64,000 nt of DNA from an uncultured bacterium (lineage in GTDB: Bacteria; Oederibacteriota; PGYV01; Palsa-1178), in the NCBI GenBank assembly GCA_937889595.1, contig CALAOR010000088.1:84005-148004 (forward strand), in the 5' to 3' direction. The translations under genes and the position numbers were made by a program. The stretch's first letter is position 1. Each line of letters opens with the position of its first letter. The notes under the pieces are model-generated. The model saw only the letters and a list, made by a program, of their open reading frames with translations. It was not told where the DNA came from and searched no databases. Shown piece after piece: positions 26,679 through 36,383 of this stretch.

Positions 26679-27164
26679 GTGAAAAAAACAATATTTTTTA
26701 TTTCATGCGCGGCTACTGCGGCTGTATTGGCTGTTTTTTTCTCATATGTCTCAAAGATAGCCGCCTATGACGGGTTTATGTCTGCCCGGTCCAAAATATC
26801 TTCCGCTGCCGGACTTGCCTGCGCCTTCGAGGTTAATCTACAGGCCTTAAGCGCCAACGAAAGCACGGCTATAATAAAGATACCGTCCATAAATTCCGAC
26901 GGCATGATAGTACCGGATTTTTTTGATTACTGCGCCGTCACTATGTCCAACCGCATACTGATGTTCTCGCTCATACCGTCGCCTTCAACCGCAAGGAAAC
27001 ACAAAACACTTTATTACAAGAACTTTCCCTCCTGCACTTTTAACACGTCCGGCAACATGCTGGAATTTACCTACTCTATCCACGGCGTTAATTTCCAGCA
27101 TTACTCTTCGGTGATACCGGATTTTCTGCCAATACCCGAAAAGGGAACGGACATATTCCAGTGA
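26679..27164 (+). CDS. Small membrane-anchored protein, unknown
   Basis: 161 residues, GTG start. One N-terminal hydrophobic helix (4-24), then a mixed alpha/beta extracytoplasmic domain (ANESTAIIKIPSINSDGMIV ... LEFTYSIHGVNFQHYS). Unknown family. It overlaps the next gene by 4 bases. Confidence 0.5.
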   Translation: MKKTIFFISCAATAAVLAVFFSYVSKIAAYDGFMSARSKISSAAGLACAFEVNLQALSANESTAIIKIPSINSDGMIVPDFFDYCAVTMSNRILMFSLIPSPSTARKHKTLYYKNFPSCTFNTSGNMLEFTYSIHGVNFQHYSSVIPDFLPIPEKGTDIFQ

Positions 27165-27487
27165 GAAAACTGCTGATATTTTTTACGAGCCTGCTTGTCA
27201 TCACATTGAACCTTTTCATCTTCATTTACGGCGTCGCTTCAGAACTTTCAACCGGTGCTTACTATGATAATATCAAAGTCAAGTGGCTTTTAAACTCGGC
27301 GCTTACCCTTGCCGTGCATGACTACGAGGATACGGGCAGAAAACCTGAATTATCCGGTGAGGATGCACTCGGCCGGGACGTGCTGTACCATACCATAAGC
27401 GAAATAGACAAGGACAGGATATACGTAAAACTCAGGATAAGGCATAATGGCAGGGATTATACGAAGGATTATGTTTGCAGGAAGTAA
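27161..27487 (+). CDS. Small membrane-anchored protein, unknown
   Basis: 108 residues, GTG start in an overlap with the preceding stop (GTGA). N-terminal membrane helix (about 3-23), then a soluble part (YYDNIKVKWLLNSALTLAVH ...) ending KDYVCRK. With its two upstream neighbours it forms a set of short, single-helix proteins that may be parts of one complex; function not recognised. Confidence 0.5.
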   Translation: MRKLLIFFTSLLVITLNLFIFIYGVASELSTGAYYDNIKVKWLLNSALTLAVHDYEDTGRKPELSGEDALGRDVLYHTISEIDKDRIYVKLRIRHNGRDYTKDYVCRK

Positions 27488-27521
27488 GAACCGGTACATG
27501 TCCTAAAAGACCTGATCCGCA

Positions 27522-29252
27522 TTACTTTTTTTTATTTTCCATCCACTTTGTCATCTGTTTTAACGTCATTGTATTGAGTATATCGGCCCTTGTAGCCCAG
27601 CCGCGGCGGGCATTGCCTATGCCGTAGCGCATATGGCCAAGATCCTCTGCCGCGTGCGAATCTGTGCCTATACAGAGCTTGACGCCCATCCTCACCGCTT
27701 CCTTGACCCTTATGTCAATCAAGTCGAGCCTTTCCGGATTCGCGTTTATTTCTATCACCGTGCCTGTCTTTACGGCTTTCTTAAACACCTCTTCATAATC
27801 CAGTTCATACGGGTCGCGGTGGTTTATAATCCTTCCGCTTATATGGCCTATGATGGTAAGGTATTTATTATCCATGGCGCGAAGCAGGCGTTTTGTCATT
27901 TCTTCCCTTGTCATGTTAAAATGACTGTGCACGGAACCAATGACCATATCCATTTTTTGCAGCACGCTTTCAGGATAGTCAAGCGACCCGTCTTCGAGTA
28001 TGTCAACCTCGCTGCTTTTAAAGATTTTAAAACCCGTGCTTATTTCATTCAACGCGTCTATTTCCTTTTCCTGTTTTAAAAGAGCCTCAGGCGTCAACCC
28101 CCGCGCCACCTTTAATGACTGCGAGTGGTCGGTGATGGATATGTATTCATAACCGCATTTTACCGCGGCCATTGCCATAATATCTATGGAGCTGTAACCG
28201 TCTGAATAATTGGAATGGCAGTGAAGGTCCCCTTTTATATCCTTTAATTCCACAAGCACGGGTATTTTATTTTCCGCGGCCATCTTAATCTCATCAGAGC
28301 CTTCCCTTAGTTCAGGCGGTATGTACTGCAAACCTAGTTCGCGGTAAATATCAGCTTCGGTTTCTCCAGCAATAAGCTTGCCTGTTTTTGCCTTATAAAG
28401 GCCGTATTCATTTAACTTTAAACCGGCTTTAACCGAAATCTCCCTGATGAAAACATTATGTTCCTTACAACCCGTAAAATATTGCAGGGCCGCTCCGTAT
28501 GACTTTGTATCCACAAGCCTTAAATCAGCCTGCATGCCGTATACCGTATAAATGGAGGATTTTGTTTCTCCCTTTGCTATGACCGCGCTTACATCTTTTA
28601 AGGAGCAGAATGTGTCCATAACTGATTTGTCGTCTGAAGAGACGAGTATATCTATGTCTCCCACTGTTTCCTTCATGCGCCTTAAAGATCCGGCCGCTTC
28701 GATTTTCTCTATTTTATGCCTGGCTTTCAGTTCCTTAATCATGGCTTCTGCTATCGGGTAAGCGTAGCCGAGTAATTTTCTTTTCTCCCCGCGCTTGTGA
28801 ATTTCTATTCCCTTCAATATTTTTTCCTCTGTTTTTTCGCCGAAACCTTTCAAATCTTTAAGTTTGTGCTCTTTTAAAGCTTCCTCAAGTTCTTCCACAG
28901 TCTTAACTTTTAGCGTGTCAGCCACAAAAAACGCGGTCTTTGGCCCCATACCCGGGATTTCCAGGAATTTTTCCACCCCCGGCGGCAAACTGCTTTTAAG
29001 TTCATCCAGGTATTTTAATCTGCCCGTGTCTATCAACTCCGCTATCTTTCCGGCAATGCCTTCGCCCAGATTGGGAACTTCCACGAGGCCTTTAATGCCG
29101 TCCTTTTTATATATATCCCCGAGTTCATGCTCATATCCTGACAGGAACTGGGATAATTTTACGTACGCGCGTATCTTGAATTTGTTCTCGTTTTTGAGTT
29201 CAAGCAGTTCGGATATCTGGTATAAAACTTCTATGATCTTGCGGTTTGTCAT
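27522..29252 (-). CDS. polX: Bacterial DNA polymerase X with PHP domain
   Basis: 576 residues, the usual length. Helix-hairpin-helix motifs (VPNLGEGIAGKIAELI near 60, IPGMGPKTAFFV near 100). The nucleotidyltransferase core has AAGSLRRMKETVGDIDILVS (near 187). The C-terminal PHP nuclease domain starts DLHCHSNYSDG (near 340), with later HSH, HISGR and GTDSHA metal ligands. PolX fills short gaps in base-excision repair, and the PHP domain gives 3'-5' exonuclease and AP-endonuclease activities. All key residues appear intact. Confidence 0.95.
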   Translation of the reverse strand: MTNRKIIEVLYQISELLELKNENKFKIRAYVKLSQFLSGYEHELGDIYKKDGIKGLVEVPNLGEGIAGKIAELIDTGRLKYLDELKSSLPPGVEKFLEIPGMGPKTAFFVADTLKVKTVEELEEALKEHKLKDLKGFGEKTEEKILKGIEIHKRGEKRKLLGYAYPIAEAMIKELKARHKIEKIEAAGSLRRMKETVGDIDILVSSDDKSVMDTFCSLKDVSAVIAKGETKSSIYTVYGMQADLRLVDTKSYGAALQYFTGCKEHNVFIREISVKAGLKLNEYGLYKAKTGKLIAGETEADIYRELGLQYIPPELREGSDEIKMAAENKIPVLVELKDIKGDLHCHSNYSDGYSSIDIMAMAAVKCGYEYISITDHSQSLKVARGLTPEALLKQEKEIDALNEISTGFKIFKSSEVDILEDGSLDYPESVLQKMDMVIGSVHSHFNMTREEMTKRLLRAMDNKYLTIIGHISGRIINHRDPYELDYEEVFKKAVKTGTVIEINANPERLDLIDIRVKEAVRMGVKLCIGTDSHAAEDLGHMRYGIGNARRGWATRADILNTMTLKQMTKWMENKKK

Positions 29253-29271
29253 AACGCGGTCCTTTGAGGAT

Positions 29272-30372
29272 TTATTTATATATAAACAAATTATCCCTGT
29301 TTATCACTTCTTCGTAGAATAGATCCCCGAGTTCTTTTTTTATGTCCGCGTTCCTTCTTCCCTTGATCGCGGTTATGTCTGCGGAAGAGTAGTTTGTAAT
29401 TCCCTTGCCTATATTATTGCCGTCATCATCCACTATCTCCACCGCGTCACCGAAGTTAAAGTCACCGCTGACAGACTTAATGCCGACCGCAAGAAGGCTC
29501 TTTCCCGAGTGCAGCAGCGCTGTTTTGGCTCCTGCGTCCACTTTTATTTTTCCTTTTTCTTTCAACGACATAAGTATGTATGTTTTTTTTGGTCCGACCT
29601 TTATATCTTTCTGCCTGACAATCGTGCCGCCGTTCTTTCCAGAGACGATATGTTCTATGACGCCTTCGGTGTTTCCGTTGGCGATCGCGAGCGGTATGCC
29701 CACATAGTTAAGCTTCCGGGCCGCTTCAAGCTTGGTTATCATGCCTCCGATGCCCATGCTGGTAGTGCCGTCGGTATTTATATTTTTTATCGCGTCATTT
29801 ATGTCACTTATTTCTTTTATAATTTTCGCATCGGCGTGGATATCCGGATTCTTGTCATATATGCCGTCAACCGAGGTAAGTATGATAACCATATCGGCAG
29901 AAACCAGGCTTCCGACTATGCCGGCCAGAGTGTCATTATCCCCAAATTTTATCTCATCTGTCGCCACTGTGTCGTTTTCATTTATAACAGGTATTACTTT
30001 CCACTCCAGAAGTTTATTCAGGGTGTTTCTGGCGTTTGCGTTTTTTGTTTTATTCTTTATGTCATCCTGACCGAGCAAAATCTGCGCCACTGATATTGAA
30101 TTCAGGCTGAAAGCAGCTTCATAGGCCTGCATCAGGACTATCTGGCCGACTGCTGCCACAGCCTGCTTTTCGGAAATTGCGGTGGGTTTTCTGTCCATGC
30201 CCAGCTTTTTTATACCCACGCCTATAGCGCCTGATGACACAAGTATGACATCCTTGCCCTTGAAATGAAGGTTGGACAGCTGGTCAACTAAAGATTTCAT
30301 AAAGGCTTTTTTAATGCCTTTCCCGTCTGTCAACAGATTCGTTCCGACTTTAACAACGATTCTTTTGTACAT
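29272..30372 (-). CDS. proB: Glutamate 5-kinase
   Basis: 366 residues with an amino-acid-kinase domain (VVKVGTNLLTDGKG at the start, VSSGAIGVG, NENDTVATDEIKFGDNDTLA, GTTSMGIGGMITKLEAA) and a C-terminal PUA domain (about 275-350). It phosphorylates glutamate in the first step of proline synthesis. proA is not in the window. It lies downstream of obg in the same direction. Confidence 0.96.
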   Translation of the reverse strand: MYKRIVVKVGTNLLTDGKGIKKAFMKSLVDQLSNLHFKGKDVILVSSGAIGVGIKKLGMDRKPTAISEKQAVAAVGQIVLMQAYEAAFSLNSISVAQILLGQDDIKNKTKNANARNTLNKLLEWKVIPVINENDTVATDEIKFGDNDTLAGIVGSLVSADMVIILTSVDGIYDKNPDIHADAKIIKEISDINDAIKNINTDGTTSMGIGGMITKLEAARKLNYVGIPLAIANGNTEGVIEHIVSGKNGGTIVRQKDIKVGPKKTYILMSLKEKGKIKVDAGAKTALLHSGKSLLAVGIKSVSGDFNFGDAVEIVDDDGNNIGKGITNYSSADITAIKGRRNADIKKELGDLFYEEVINRDNLFIYK

Positions 30373-30406
30373 GATGCGCTCCGTTAATTTATCGTTATAA
30401 CAAATT

Positions 30407-30447
30407 CCGCAACCCTATAGTCCGTAGAATACGGATAAAGGTTGCGG
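30407..30447 (-). terminator. Hairpin between obg and proB
   Basis: CCGCAACC pairs with GGTTGCGG, and inside it TCCGTA pairs with TACGGA around GAA. There is no clean T-run, so it may be a weak terminator or a processing structure. Confidence 0.45.
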
Positions 30448-30508
30448 CTTTTGTACTAATGCGTTCTTGCTCTAATCACGAGTATTTCATTGTATTCCGG
30501 TATAAAAA

Positions 30509-31762
30509 CTATCCCTCTTCGTAAATAAATTCCTTATCCCCTATAACTATCGTGTCGCCTGCTACCACGCCATTTTTCCTGAAGAAATCATTTAATCCCT
30601 CTTTTTCCAGGTATTTCCTGAAAACCAGCAGGGTTTCGTCTGATTTAAAATCAAGCATGGCCACATACCGCTCCACTTTATTACTCCTTAAAATATATAC
30701 GCCCTCTTCTTCTTTTTCAAGCCTTAATTTATCCTGCACTTCCGGTATTACCTGCGGCTTTTCCTCAGGCAAAGGCTCCAGTTTTTTGAAAAGTTTGTAA
30801 ACTTTGTGCAGCACCTTATCCAGGCCCACATTGTTCTTTGCGGAGATCATATCTATCTCGATCTTCTTTTTCTTAAAATCCGACTTTATCTGCTTTATTT
30901 CCTTCGGGCTGAGCAGTTCCGTCTTATTGATTACAACTATCTGCGGCCTTTTCACAAGTTTTTTATCATATGCTTTCAATTCCTTATTGATCATCGTGTA
31001 ATTTTTATACGCGCTGCCCTGCGTCGGGTCCACAACGTGTATGTACAGTCTGGTCCTTTCAATATGCCTCAAAAAGTCAAACCCAAGGCCTTTGCCATGG
31101 GACGCGCCTTCTATCAGGCCCGGGATGTCCGCCACCACGAACGAATCCACATCCCCGTATTTCACTATCCCAAGCACGGGTGACAATGTCGTAAAAGGAT
31201 AGTCGGCTATCTTGGGATGTGCGTTTGATATTTTTGACAGAAGAGTAGACTTGCCCGCGTTTGCCATGCCTATGATGCCGACATCGGCCATTATCTTAAG
31301 TTCCAGGCTGATTTCTTTTTCCTCAACCGGCTCGCCTTTTTCATAAAATGTCGGGGCCTGCCTTGTGGATGTCCTGAAATGCCAGTTCCCCTTGCCTCCG
31401 CGCCCGCCTTTCACAACGGTAAATAATTCCTTATGCGTAGTCATGTCCTTAATGAGCAGCCCTGTTCTTGTATCCTTTATCATTGTCCCGAGCGGGACCT
31501 GCAGAACAATATCCTCCGCGTTCCTTCCGTGCATTTTGGAGCCAAATCCCTTGCCGCCTTCTTTGGCGCTAAACTGTTTGTTATTATGAAAATCAATCAG
31601 GGTTGTTAAGTTCCTGTCGGCTTCAAATATGATATGCCCGCCCCTGCCGCCGTCGCCACCGTCAGGCCCGCCTTTAGGCGTGAATTTTTCATGACGGAAC
31701 GTGTTTGCCCCGTCCCCGCCCCGGCCTGATGTAAGCTTTATCTTTACGTGATCTATGAACAT
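30509..31762 (-). CDS. obgE: GTPase Obg/CgtA
   Basis: 417 residues. Gly-rich Obg domain (about 1-157; GGDGGRGGHIIFEAD), a G domain with GMANAGKSTLL (near 162), DIPGLIEGASHGKGLG and NKTE, and a C-terminal OCT domain (about 330-417). Obg takes part in late assembly of the large ribosomal subunit and stress control. It lies in the common rplU-rpmA-obg order, but a terminator and repeat separate it from rpmA here. Confidence 0.96.
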   Translation of the reverse strand: MFIDHVKIKLTSGRGGDGANTFRHEKFTPKGGPDGGDGGRGGHIIFEADRNLTTLIDFHNNKQFSAKEGGKGFGSKMHGRNAEDIVLQVPLGTMIKDTRTGLLIKDMTTHKELFTVVKGGRGGKGNWHFRTSTRQAPTFYEKGEPVEEKEISLELKIMADVGIIGMANAGKSTLLSKISNAHPKIADYPFTTLSPVLGIVKYGDVDSFVVADIPGLIEGASHGKGLGFDFLRHIERTRLYIHVVDPTQGSAYKNYTMINKELKAYDKKLVKRPQIVVINKTELLSPKEIKQIKSDFKKKKIEIDMISAKNNVGLDKVLHKVYKLFKKLEPLPEEKPQVIPEVQDKLRLEKEEEGVYILRSNKVERYVAMLDFKSDETLLVFRKYLEKEGLNDFFRKNGVVAGDTIVIGDKEFIYEEG

Positions 31763-31844
31763 AAGTTTTCTCCATTACGAATTTTGTAATATTATACCAT
31801 ATTTTAACCGGCACGAAATGCATTGTTTTATATCCTAGGGACAT

Positions 31845-31948
31845 AGGGACGGCGTAGTGGCCGAATAATCCTGTCAACACACTTTGTGTGTCCGCCTTCG
31901 CTAAAGCTCCGGCGGACTTGTTACCGGACTTCGTATCCGGCCACTACA
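31845..31948. repeat. Dispersed palindromic repeat (copy E) with nested hairpin
   Basis: GTAGTGGCCG and CGGCCACTAC-type ends (31852 and 31939) enclose GTCCGCC / GGCGGAC with loop TTCGCTAAAGCTCC. The outer ends match the repeats at 49531-49686; the inner hairpin is related to sequences at 23710 and 47650. Confidence 0.75.
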
Positions 31949-31964
31949 AAAACACCAATAAAAA

Positions 31965-31988
31965 AAGGCGGGCCGTAAGGCCCGCCTT
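31965..31988 (-). terminator. Terminator after rpmA
   Basis: AAGGCGGGCC / GGCCCGCCTT with loop GTAA, followed on the minus strand by a T-run. Ends the rplU-rpmA transcript. Confidence 0.88.
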
Positions 31989-32008
31989 AATATATGAAAA
32001 TAATTAAA

Positions 32009-32272
32009 TTATTGTGCCGGTGCTACTGGAAGAACGCTTACAAACTTTCCTTTTCCGGTCTTTTCGAACTTCACAATGCCGCTGATCTTCGCGAAAAGCG
32101 TGTGGTCTTTTCCCATCCCTACATTAATCCCGGCATTGATCTTTGTGCCTCTCTGCCTCACAATGATAGAGCCACTGGTAACCAGGTTCTCTCCGTATGC
32201 TTTTACGCCCAGCCTCTGGCCGGCTGAATCCCTGCCGTTTCTTGAACTACCCTGTGCCTTCGTGTGTGCCAT
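32009..32272 (-). CDS. rpmA: Ribosomal protein bL27
   Basis: 87 residues, starting [20 protein letters not shown] and containing the bL27 signature [10 protein letters not shown] and the GSIIVRQRG box. bL27 lies at the peptidyl-transferase centre. Unlike the N-terminally cleaved Firmicutes form, it starts directly with the mature sequence. It follows rplU. Confidence 0.97.
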   Translation of the reverse strand: MAHTKAQGSSRNGRDSAGQRLGVKAYGENLVTSGSIIVRQRGTKINAGINVGMGKDHTLFAKISGIVKFEKTGKGKFVSVLPVAPAQ

Positions 32273-32311
32273 TTGAACTTCACCATCCTGTCATAAATTT
32301 TTAACTGTTGA

Positions 32312-32623
32312 TTACAGTTGTATTGATTTTACTTTTAAAACTGTGAACTTTCTCCTGTGGCCCATGCGTTTTTTGGAGTTCTTCCTGCGTCTCCATTTGA
32401 AAACCATGAACTTCTCGCCTTTTACCTCGGCGTCCAAAACCTGGCAGACTATCTTGACATTTTCAAGTTTGGGCTTGCCGACCTTGATCTCGCCTTCTTT
32501 GGCTATCAAAAGCACACTGTCAAAAGTGACTTCTTTGCCGACTCCGATGATCTGTTCCACCTTAACTACCTGGCCTTCCGACATCTTATACTGCTTGCCG
32601 CTGATTTCAACAACTGCGTACAT
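32312..32623 (-). CDS. rplU: Ribosomal protein bL21
   Basis: 103 residues, starting MYAVVEISGKQYKMSEGQVV and containing the end-signature FKWRRRKNSKKRMGHRR. Standard length. A GGAGG ribosome site precedes the ATG. A tRNA-Lys gene lies upstream in the same direction, probably in the same transcript. Confidence 0.97.
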   Translation of the reverse strand: MYAVVEISGKQYKMSEGQVVKVEQIIGVGKEVTFDSVLLIAKEGEIKVGKPKLENVKIVCQVLDAEVKGEKFMVFKWRRRKNSKKRMGHRRKFTVLKVKSIQL

Positions 32624-32679
32624 TGTAGATCCTCCTTGTGTATGTTACTTCATGCGTTTTACGGTTAATACAAAATCTG

Positions 32680-32800
32680 AACCTGAGCAGATTGAACAGG
32701 TGAGCAGTTTGACCGCAGGTTCGCCGTTGCCTTGATTGTCAACCTGCTCAACTGTTCAATCTGTTCACCTGCTCTGAAATTTTCGCGAAGCGAAAATTTC
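32680..32800. repeat. Word-array hairpin on the 3' side of tRNA-Lys
   Basis: Tandem 10-13-base words (gagcagattga, acaggtgagcag) are followed by complementary words (caacctgctcaactgttc), forming a long imperfect hairpin. GAAATTTTCGC / GCGAAAATTTC (32776-32800) is a perfect palindrome ending exactly at the tRNA 3' end. Confidence 0.8.
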
Positions 32801-32876
32801 TGGTGAGCCGGGCGAGAGTCGAACTCGCGACGCCCGCCTTAAAAGGGCGGTGCTCTACCAACTGAGCTACCGGCCC
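32801..32876 (-). tRNA. tRNA-Lys (anticodon TTT)
   Basis: 76 bases with CCA encoded. Acceptor GGGCCGG pairs with CCGGCTC. D-arm contains TAGCTCAGTTGGTAGAGCA. The anticodon stem CCGCC/GGCGG holds loop CTTTTAA with anticodon TTT. The T-arm has GTTCGACTC. The cloverleaf is complete. Confidence 0.95.
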
Positions 32877-32880
32877 ACCT

Positions 32881-33005
32881 GTAAAATTTTGCCCAGCAAA
32901 ATTTTACGGAGCAGATTGAGCAGGTTGAACAGTTGAGCAGGTTGACAACCCGGGCAAATGCTCAATCTGCGGTCAACCTGTTCAACCTGCTCAATCTGCT
33001 CAGGT
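32881..33005. repeat. Word-array hairpin on the 5' side of tRNA-Lys
   Basis: GTAAAATTTTG / CAAAATTTTAC forms an 11-bp hairpin. Then gagcagattgagcaggttga-type words (32909-32950) pair with tcaacctgctcaatctgctc-type words (32980-33004). Same words as on the other side of the tRNA. Confidence 0.85.
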
Positions 33006-33149
33006 TCTATGCTCCAAATCTGCTGTAAATTTCATTTTCAAATAACAAAATAAATAATAATGCTTGTTTTGTTTTGCTTTTAAATCAGGAAAACAAGGGA
33101 TTACCTTAACTTCCATGATTCTACAGCTGTATCAAGACAGCAAGGCTAC

Positions 33150-33177
33150 ATTTTACACTTTTTATCCGTTATGTCAA
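33150..33177 (-). promoter_or_regulatory. Promoter for tRNA-Lys and probably rplU-rpmA
   Basis: On the minus strand: TTGACA, 16-base spacer, TAAAAT. The nearest downstream features in that direction are tRNA-Lys and rplU. Confidence 0.65.
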
Positions 33178-33251
33178 TATTATTTTGGGAATTAGATACT
33201 GTTTTAATAGGTGTTTTTTGCCTTAAAAATATAGCCTTAATATTACTACGA

Positions 33252-35738
33252 CTATATGGACTTTCTGTTTACATATATTTTAATCTTTAAATTTCCCCTG
33301 TTGCCGCTGTTGGATGCTCCCTGCAGCACAGCTATATACAATCCGTTTGAAACCTGATTTCCCTTGGATGTCGTGATATCCCACATGGCCCTTCCTGTTT
33401 CAAGCTTTTCGTTAATAACGCGTACAAGTTCGCCCTTTATATTATATATACTTATCACCACGGTTCCCGTATCATTTGCGCCCCAGCGCAATTCAATGCC
33501 ATTCCCTGTGCCGTCGTACGGATTTGGCACGGCTTTAATGTCGCTTAAAAAACCGCCGTCCAGCTTCAATACGGTCACATTGCTTGACGCGACCGCTATC
33601 AGCATAGATTCTGTCTTAATAAGGATCTTCGCCACATAAACCCCGCTGGAAACTGCCATCCCACTGTTATTTTTTCCGTCCCATAACATGAAATCATTAA
33701 CCGGCGTCCCAAACCTGATCTGAACCGGAGCTGAAACGCCCTTATTTGACAATATGAGCGCGGGAACGTCCATACTCACTCCTGTGGCCGGCCCGGCCCC
33801 TGCAGGGAACACAAAATTATAATTAATTATTGACCTAACAAGTTCTCCGGCGCTGTTATATATATTCAGCTGAACATATGTTTCGTTCCTGATCACTGTC
33901 ACGGGTATTATCACTGCTGTGTCGCGGTGGTATGTGTCAATCTGGTCAATCCTGACAGTATACGCGCCTGAAGCGGCTAACTGCCCGCCGTCTGTCTTTG
34001 AGTCCCATGCTACGCTTAAAGCGGAACCGTCAAGCTCCACTCCGGGTATTGTTATATTCATCAAGTCGCCGTAACCGAGGGTTGTAACTGCCGGGTTGCC
34101 GTTAATATCGGTCACGACATTTCCCATCGGGTTATTCGTTCCCGCCACAATTATGGTGCGCACCACTTCACCCGCTGAATTGTAAACCCTTATTGTTATC
34201 ATGAATTCGGGTTTTATCGGCGTATCTGTGATAGTAGGTGTCACGGTCATCGTGCAAGTTTCTGTAAAAGTAGGAGTGGCTGTATATGTAGGAGTATATG
34301 TTTTTGTCGCGGTACTCGTAAATGTGGGAGTGTCAGTCACGGTAAATGTGGGCGTATCAGTGACGGTCCGGGTATACGTAAAAGTCGGCGTCGCTGTAAA
34401 CGTAGGCGTTGCCGTAAACGTGGGAGTAAATGTGCGTGTATCTGTGAAAGTCGGCGTCGCTGTGTACGTGACTGTAAATGTGGGTGTATCGGTGACTGTA
34501 TAAGTAGGAGTAAATGTCGGCGTCGCTGTAAACGTTGGAGTGAACGTGCGTGTATCAGTGAAAGTCGGCGTTGCCGTAAACGTGGGCGTATCTGTAAATG
34601 TAGGCGTGAATGTGCGTGTATCAGTGAAAGTCGGCGTAGCTGTAAACGTAGGCGTGAATGTGCGCGTAAATGTGAAAGTCGGCGTCGGCGTAAATGTAGG
34701 CGTATCTGTAAACGTAGGCGTAAATGTGCGCGTAAAAGTGAAGGTCGGCGTGACCGTAAAGGTCGGCGTGAATGTTTTGCTTATTGTCACGGTTACAGTG
34801 GGCGTCCTTGTCACTGTAATAGTCACGGTAACCGTGAAAGTAAATGTCGGGGTAAAAGTCTTTGTTGGGGTCACGGTAAAAGTCGGTGTAGGTGTTACTG
34901 TAACCGTAAACGTCGGCGTACGCGTTATTGTTATTGTTTTCGTGAAAGTTTTGGTCGGCGTTAAGGTCTTCGTAACCGTCGGCGTGTTGCATGGAAGGAA
35001 ATTCAGGTCGTCAAGATATGCGTAAGAAAAATGCTGCTGCTGGGCGCACTTGTTCGCTGTAAAAGAAATGACAATTGTCTGCCCGGCAAACGCAGACAGG
35101 TTTATCAATATCCTGGTCCACGGCAGGAATTTGAACGGCCCTCCCGAAGACAATCCTGTTATCTGGTCCCCATCAACAAGCAGCGGCTTTAACGCAGGGT
35201 CGCCGAACCTGAATGTCTGTGAAAACAGGGTTGCCCCGCCTGTGGAATACACGTTGAATTCCACGTATGGGTCGTCAAGCGGCGCTCCTTGTGACAAATG
35301 ATATCCGGGCAAAACCATGGCAAGCCATCCTTCCAGATAGCACATTCCCGGTGGGATGGTCACTGTCTGCGATATCCTTGCCCAATCAACCCGTCCATCC
35401 TCTCCGTATCCGGAGAATAGCTTGGCCGCGTAAGAGCCGCCGTGAATCATGTTAAGCAGGGCCCCTGTCGCTGAATTATAGGAATACGGCGCGGTCCCCC
35501 CAGTTGTGGCAACTACGAATGGCATCTTGTCCAGAACGGAATTTTGGCTGAGCAGGGCCGCATTCACATAACCTAATGTAACGGTCCAGCCGGTAAGCCC
35601 GTTCTCAAAATTACCGTTTGTAATGCCAACTGCAGCTGAGGCTGCGGCCGGCAATAATAACAACAAAAACATGCAGCTAAATACAGCCCTCATGTTCGTC
35701 TTTGGTTTTTTTCCTGTATAATTCACATCCGCACTCAT
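33252..35738 (-). CDS. Large secreted protein with long Thr/Pro linker and FlgD-like repeats
   Basis: 828 residues. A signal peptide ([20 protein letters not shown]) lies 16 residues inside; that ATG at 35691-35693 is an alternative start, but GGTGG before 35738 favours the longer form. Residues about 40-250 are a beta-sandwich with jelly-roll features. A 258-residue linker (about 251-509) is almost pure TPTFT/TVTPT-type repeat. At least three FlgD-like Ig units follow ([42 protein letters not shown] ... NPYDG). Probably a stalked surface protein. Operator-like palindromes lie upstream. Confidence 0.85.
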   Translation of the reverse strand: MSADVNYTGKKPKTNMRAVFSCMFLLLLLPAAASAAVGITNGNFENGLTGWTVTLGYVNAALLSQNSVLDKMPFVVATTGGTAPYSYNSATGALLNMIHGGSYAAKLFSGYGEDGRVDWARISQTVTIPPGMCYLEGWLAMVLPGYHLSQGAPLDDPYVEFNVYSTGGATLFSQTFRFGDPALKPLLVDGDQITGLSSGGPFKFLPWTRILINLSAFAGQTIVISFTANKCAQQQHFSYAYLDDLNFLPCNTPTVTKTLTPTKTFTKTITITRTPTFTVTVTPTPTFTVTPTKTFTPTFTFTVTVTITVTRTPTVTVTISKTFTPTFTVTPTFTFTRTFTPTFTDTPTFTPTPTFTFTRTFTPTFTATPTFTDTRTFTPTFTDTPTFTATPTFTDTRTFTPTFTATPTFTPTYTVTDTPTFTVTYTATPTFTDTRTFTPTFTATPTFTATPTFTYTRTVTDTPTFTVTDTPTFTSTATKTYTPTYTATPTFTETCTMTVTPTITDTPIKPEFMITIRVYNSAGEVVRTIIVAGTNNPMGNVVTDINGNPAVTTLGYGDLMNITIPGVELDGSALSVAWDSKTDGGQLAASGAYTVRIDQIDTYHRDTAVIIPVTVIRNETYVQLNIYNSAGELVRSIINYNFVFPAGAGPATGVSMDVPALILSNKGVSAPVQIRFGTPVNDFMLWDGKNNSGMAVSSGVYVAKILIKTESMLIAVASSNVTVLKLDGGFLSDIKAVPNPYDGTGNGIELRWGANDTGTVVISIYNIKGELVRVINEKLETGRAMWDITTSKGNQVSNGLYIAVLQGASNSGNRGNLKIKIYVNRKSI

Positions 35739-36288
35739 ATAACCACCGTTTCAGAACCAGAATTTATCCGGAAAAAACAAGACTCACGGATAATTGAACT
35801 TAATATATTAGACAAAGAGATTACTATTATGTTTCGTTTAAACGTTATATTAAATACTACTATTAATTGCATAAAAAAGCCTCCACACAATTTAAAGAAA
35901 GTCCGCCTGGTTAAAGCATAACATTTTTACAATTAAAGTCAAGTTTTTGCCAACTTACAAAATACTTACCCCCAATATTTAAACGTTAAAATAAGCTAAA
36001 ATTGACGTGAAAATTTGTTTAACACACACCAAAATAGTGGGTATTGCTTAAGCGATTAATCAGCCCCTGTTATTTTCGCTTAAGCGATTAATCGAAAATA
36101 GGGAATGCGGTAAGCACTGTATCGCCGCATAATTAGGAAGTGCATTCCAATACACCGTTCCGTATACCGGTAAAAACACAGATTGGAAGAAATATTATAA
36201 ACCGATGCTATTGGAAATGTTGCTGATTTTTGCTGCGTAACGCAGCCGGGGTTTTGTTTCCTGCCTGTAAGGGTTAAAAATAATGAGG
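35739..36288. promoter_or_regulatory. Regulatory region with repeated operator-like palindromes
   Basis: No gene in this 550-base stretch. CGTTTAAACG is a perfect palindrome (35835-35844); TTTAAACGTTAAA occurs near 35980. GCTTAAGCGATTAATC occurs twice (36046-36061 and 36078-36093), 32 bases apart, about three helical turns. The second copy lies in an imperfect 22-bp palindrome (TTCGCTTAAGCG / ATTAATCGAA). The pattern suggests cooperative binding by a LacI-like repressor controlling the surface-protein gene. Confidence 0.55.
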
Positions 36289-36382
36289 AAGAAATTTTTC
36301 TGATAATTTGAGGGTAGTCAACCGTTTTCCTTAATCCTCACCCTTACTCCTTACCCTCCCAAATTTTCATCAGAAAATTTGC
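36289..36382. repeat. Long inverted repeat at the end of the lipoprotein gene
   Basis: AAATTTTTCTGATAATTTGAGGGTA and a complementary TACCCTCCCAAATTTTCATC arm enclose cctcacccttactcc-type words. May serve as terminator for the gene at 36384. Confidence 0.6.
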
Positions 36383-36383
36383 C

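Noticed and set aside
34201..35025. Long plus-strand ORFs rich in Val/Gly ([13 protein letters not shown])
   Set aside because: They are the antisense of Thr/Pro codon repeats in the linker of the minus-strand surface gene; no ribosome site and the same artefact occurs over every linker in the window.
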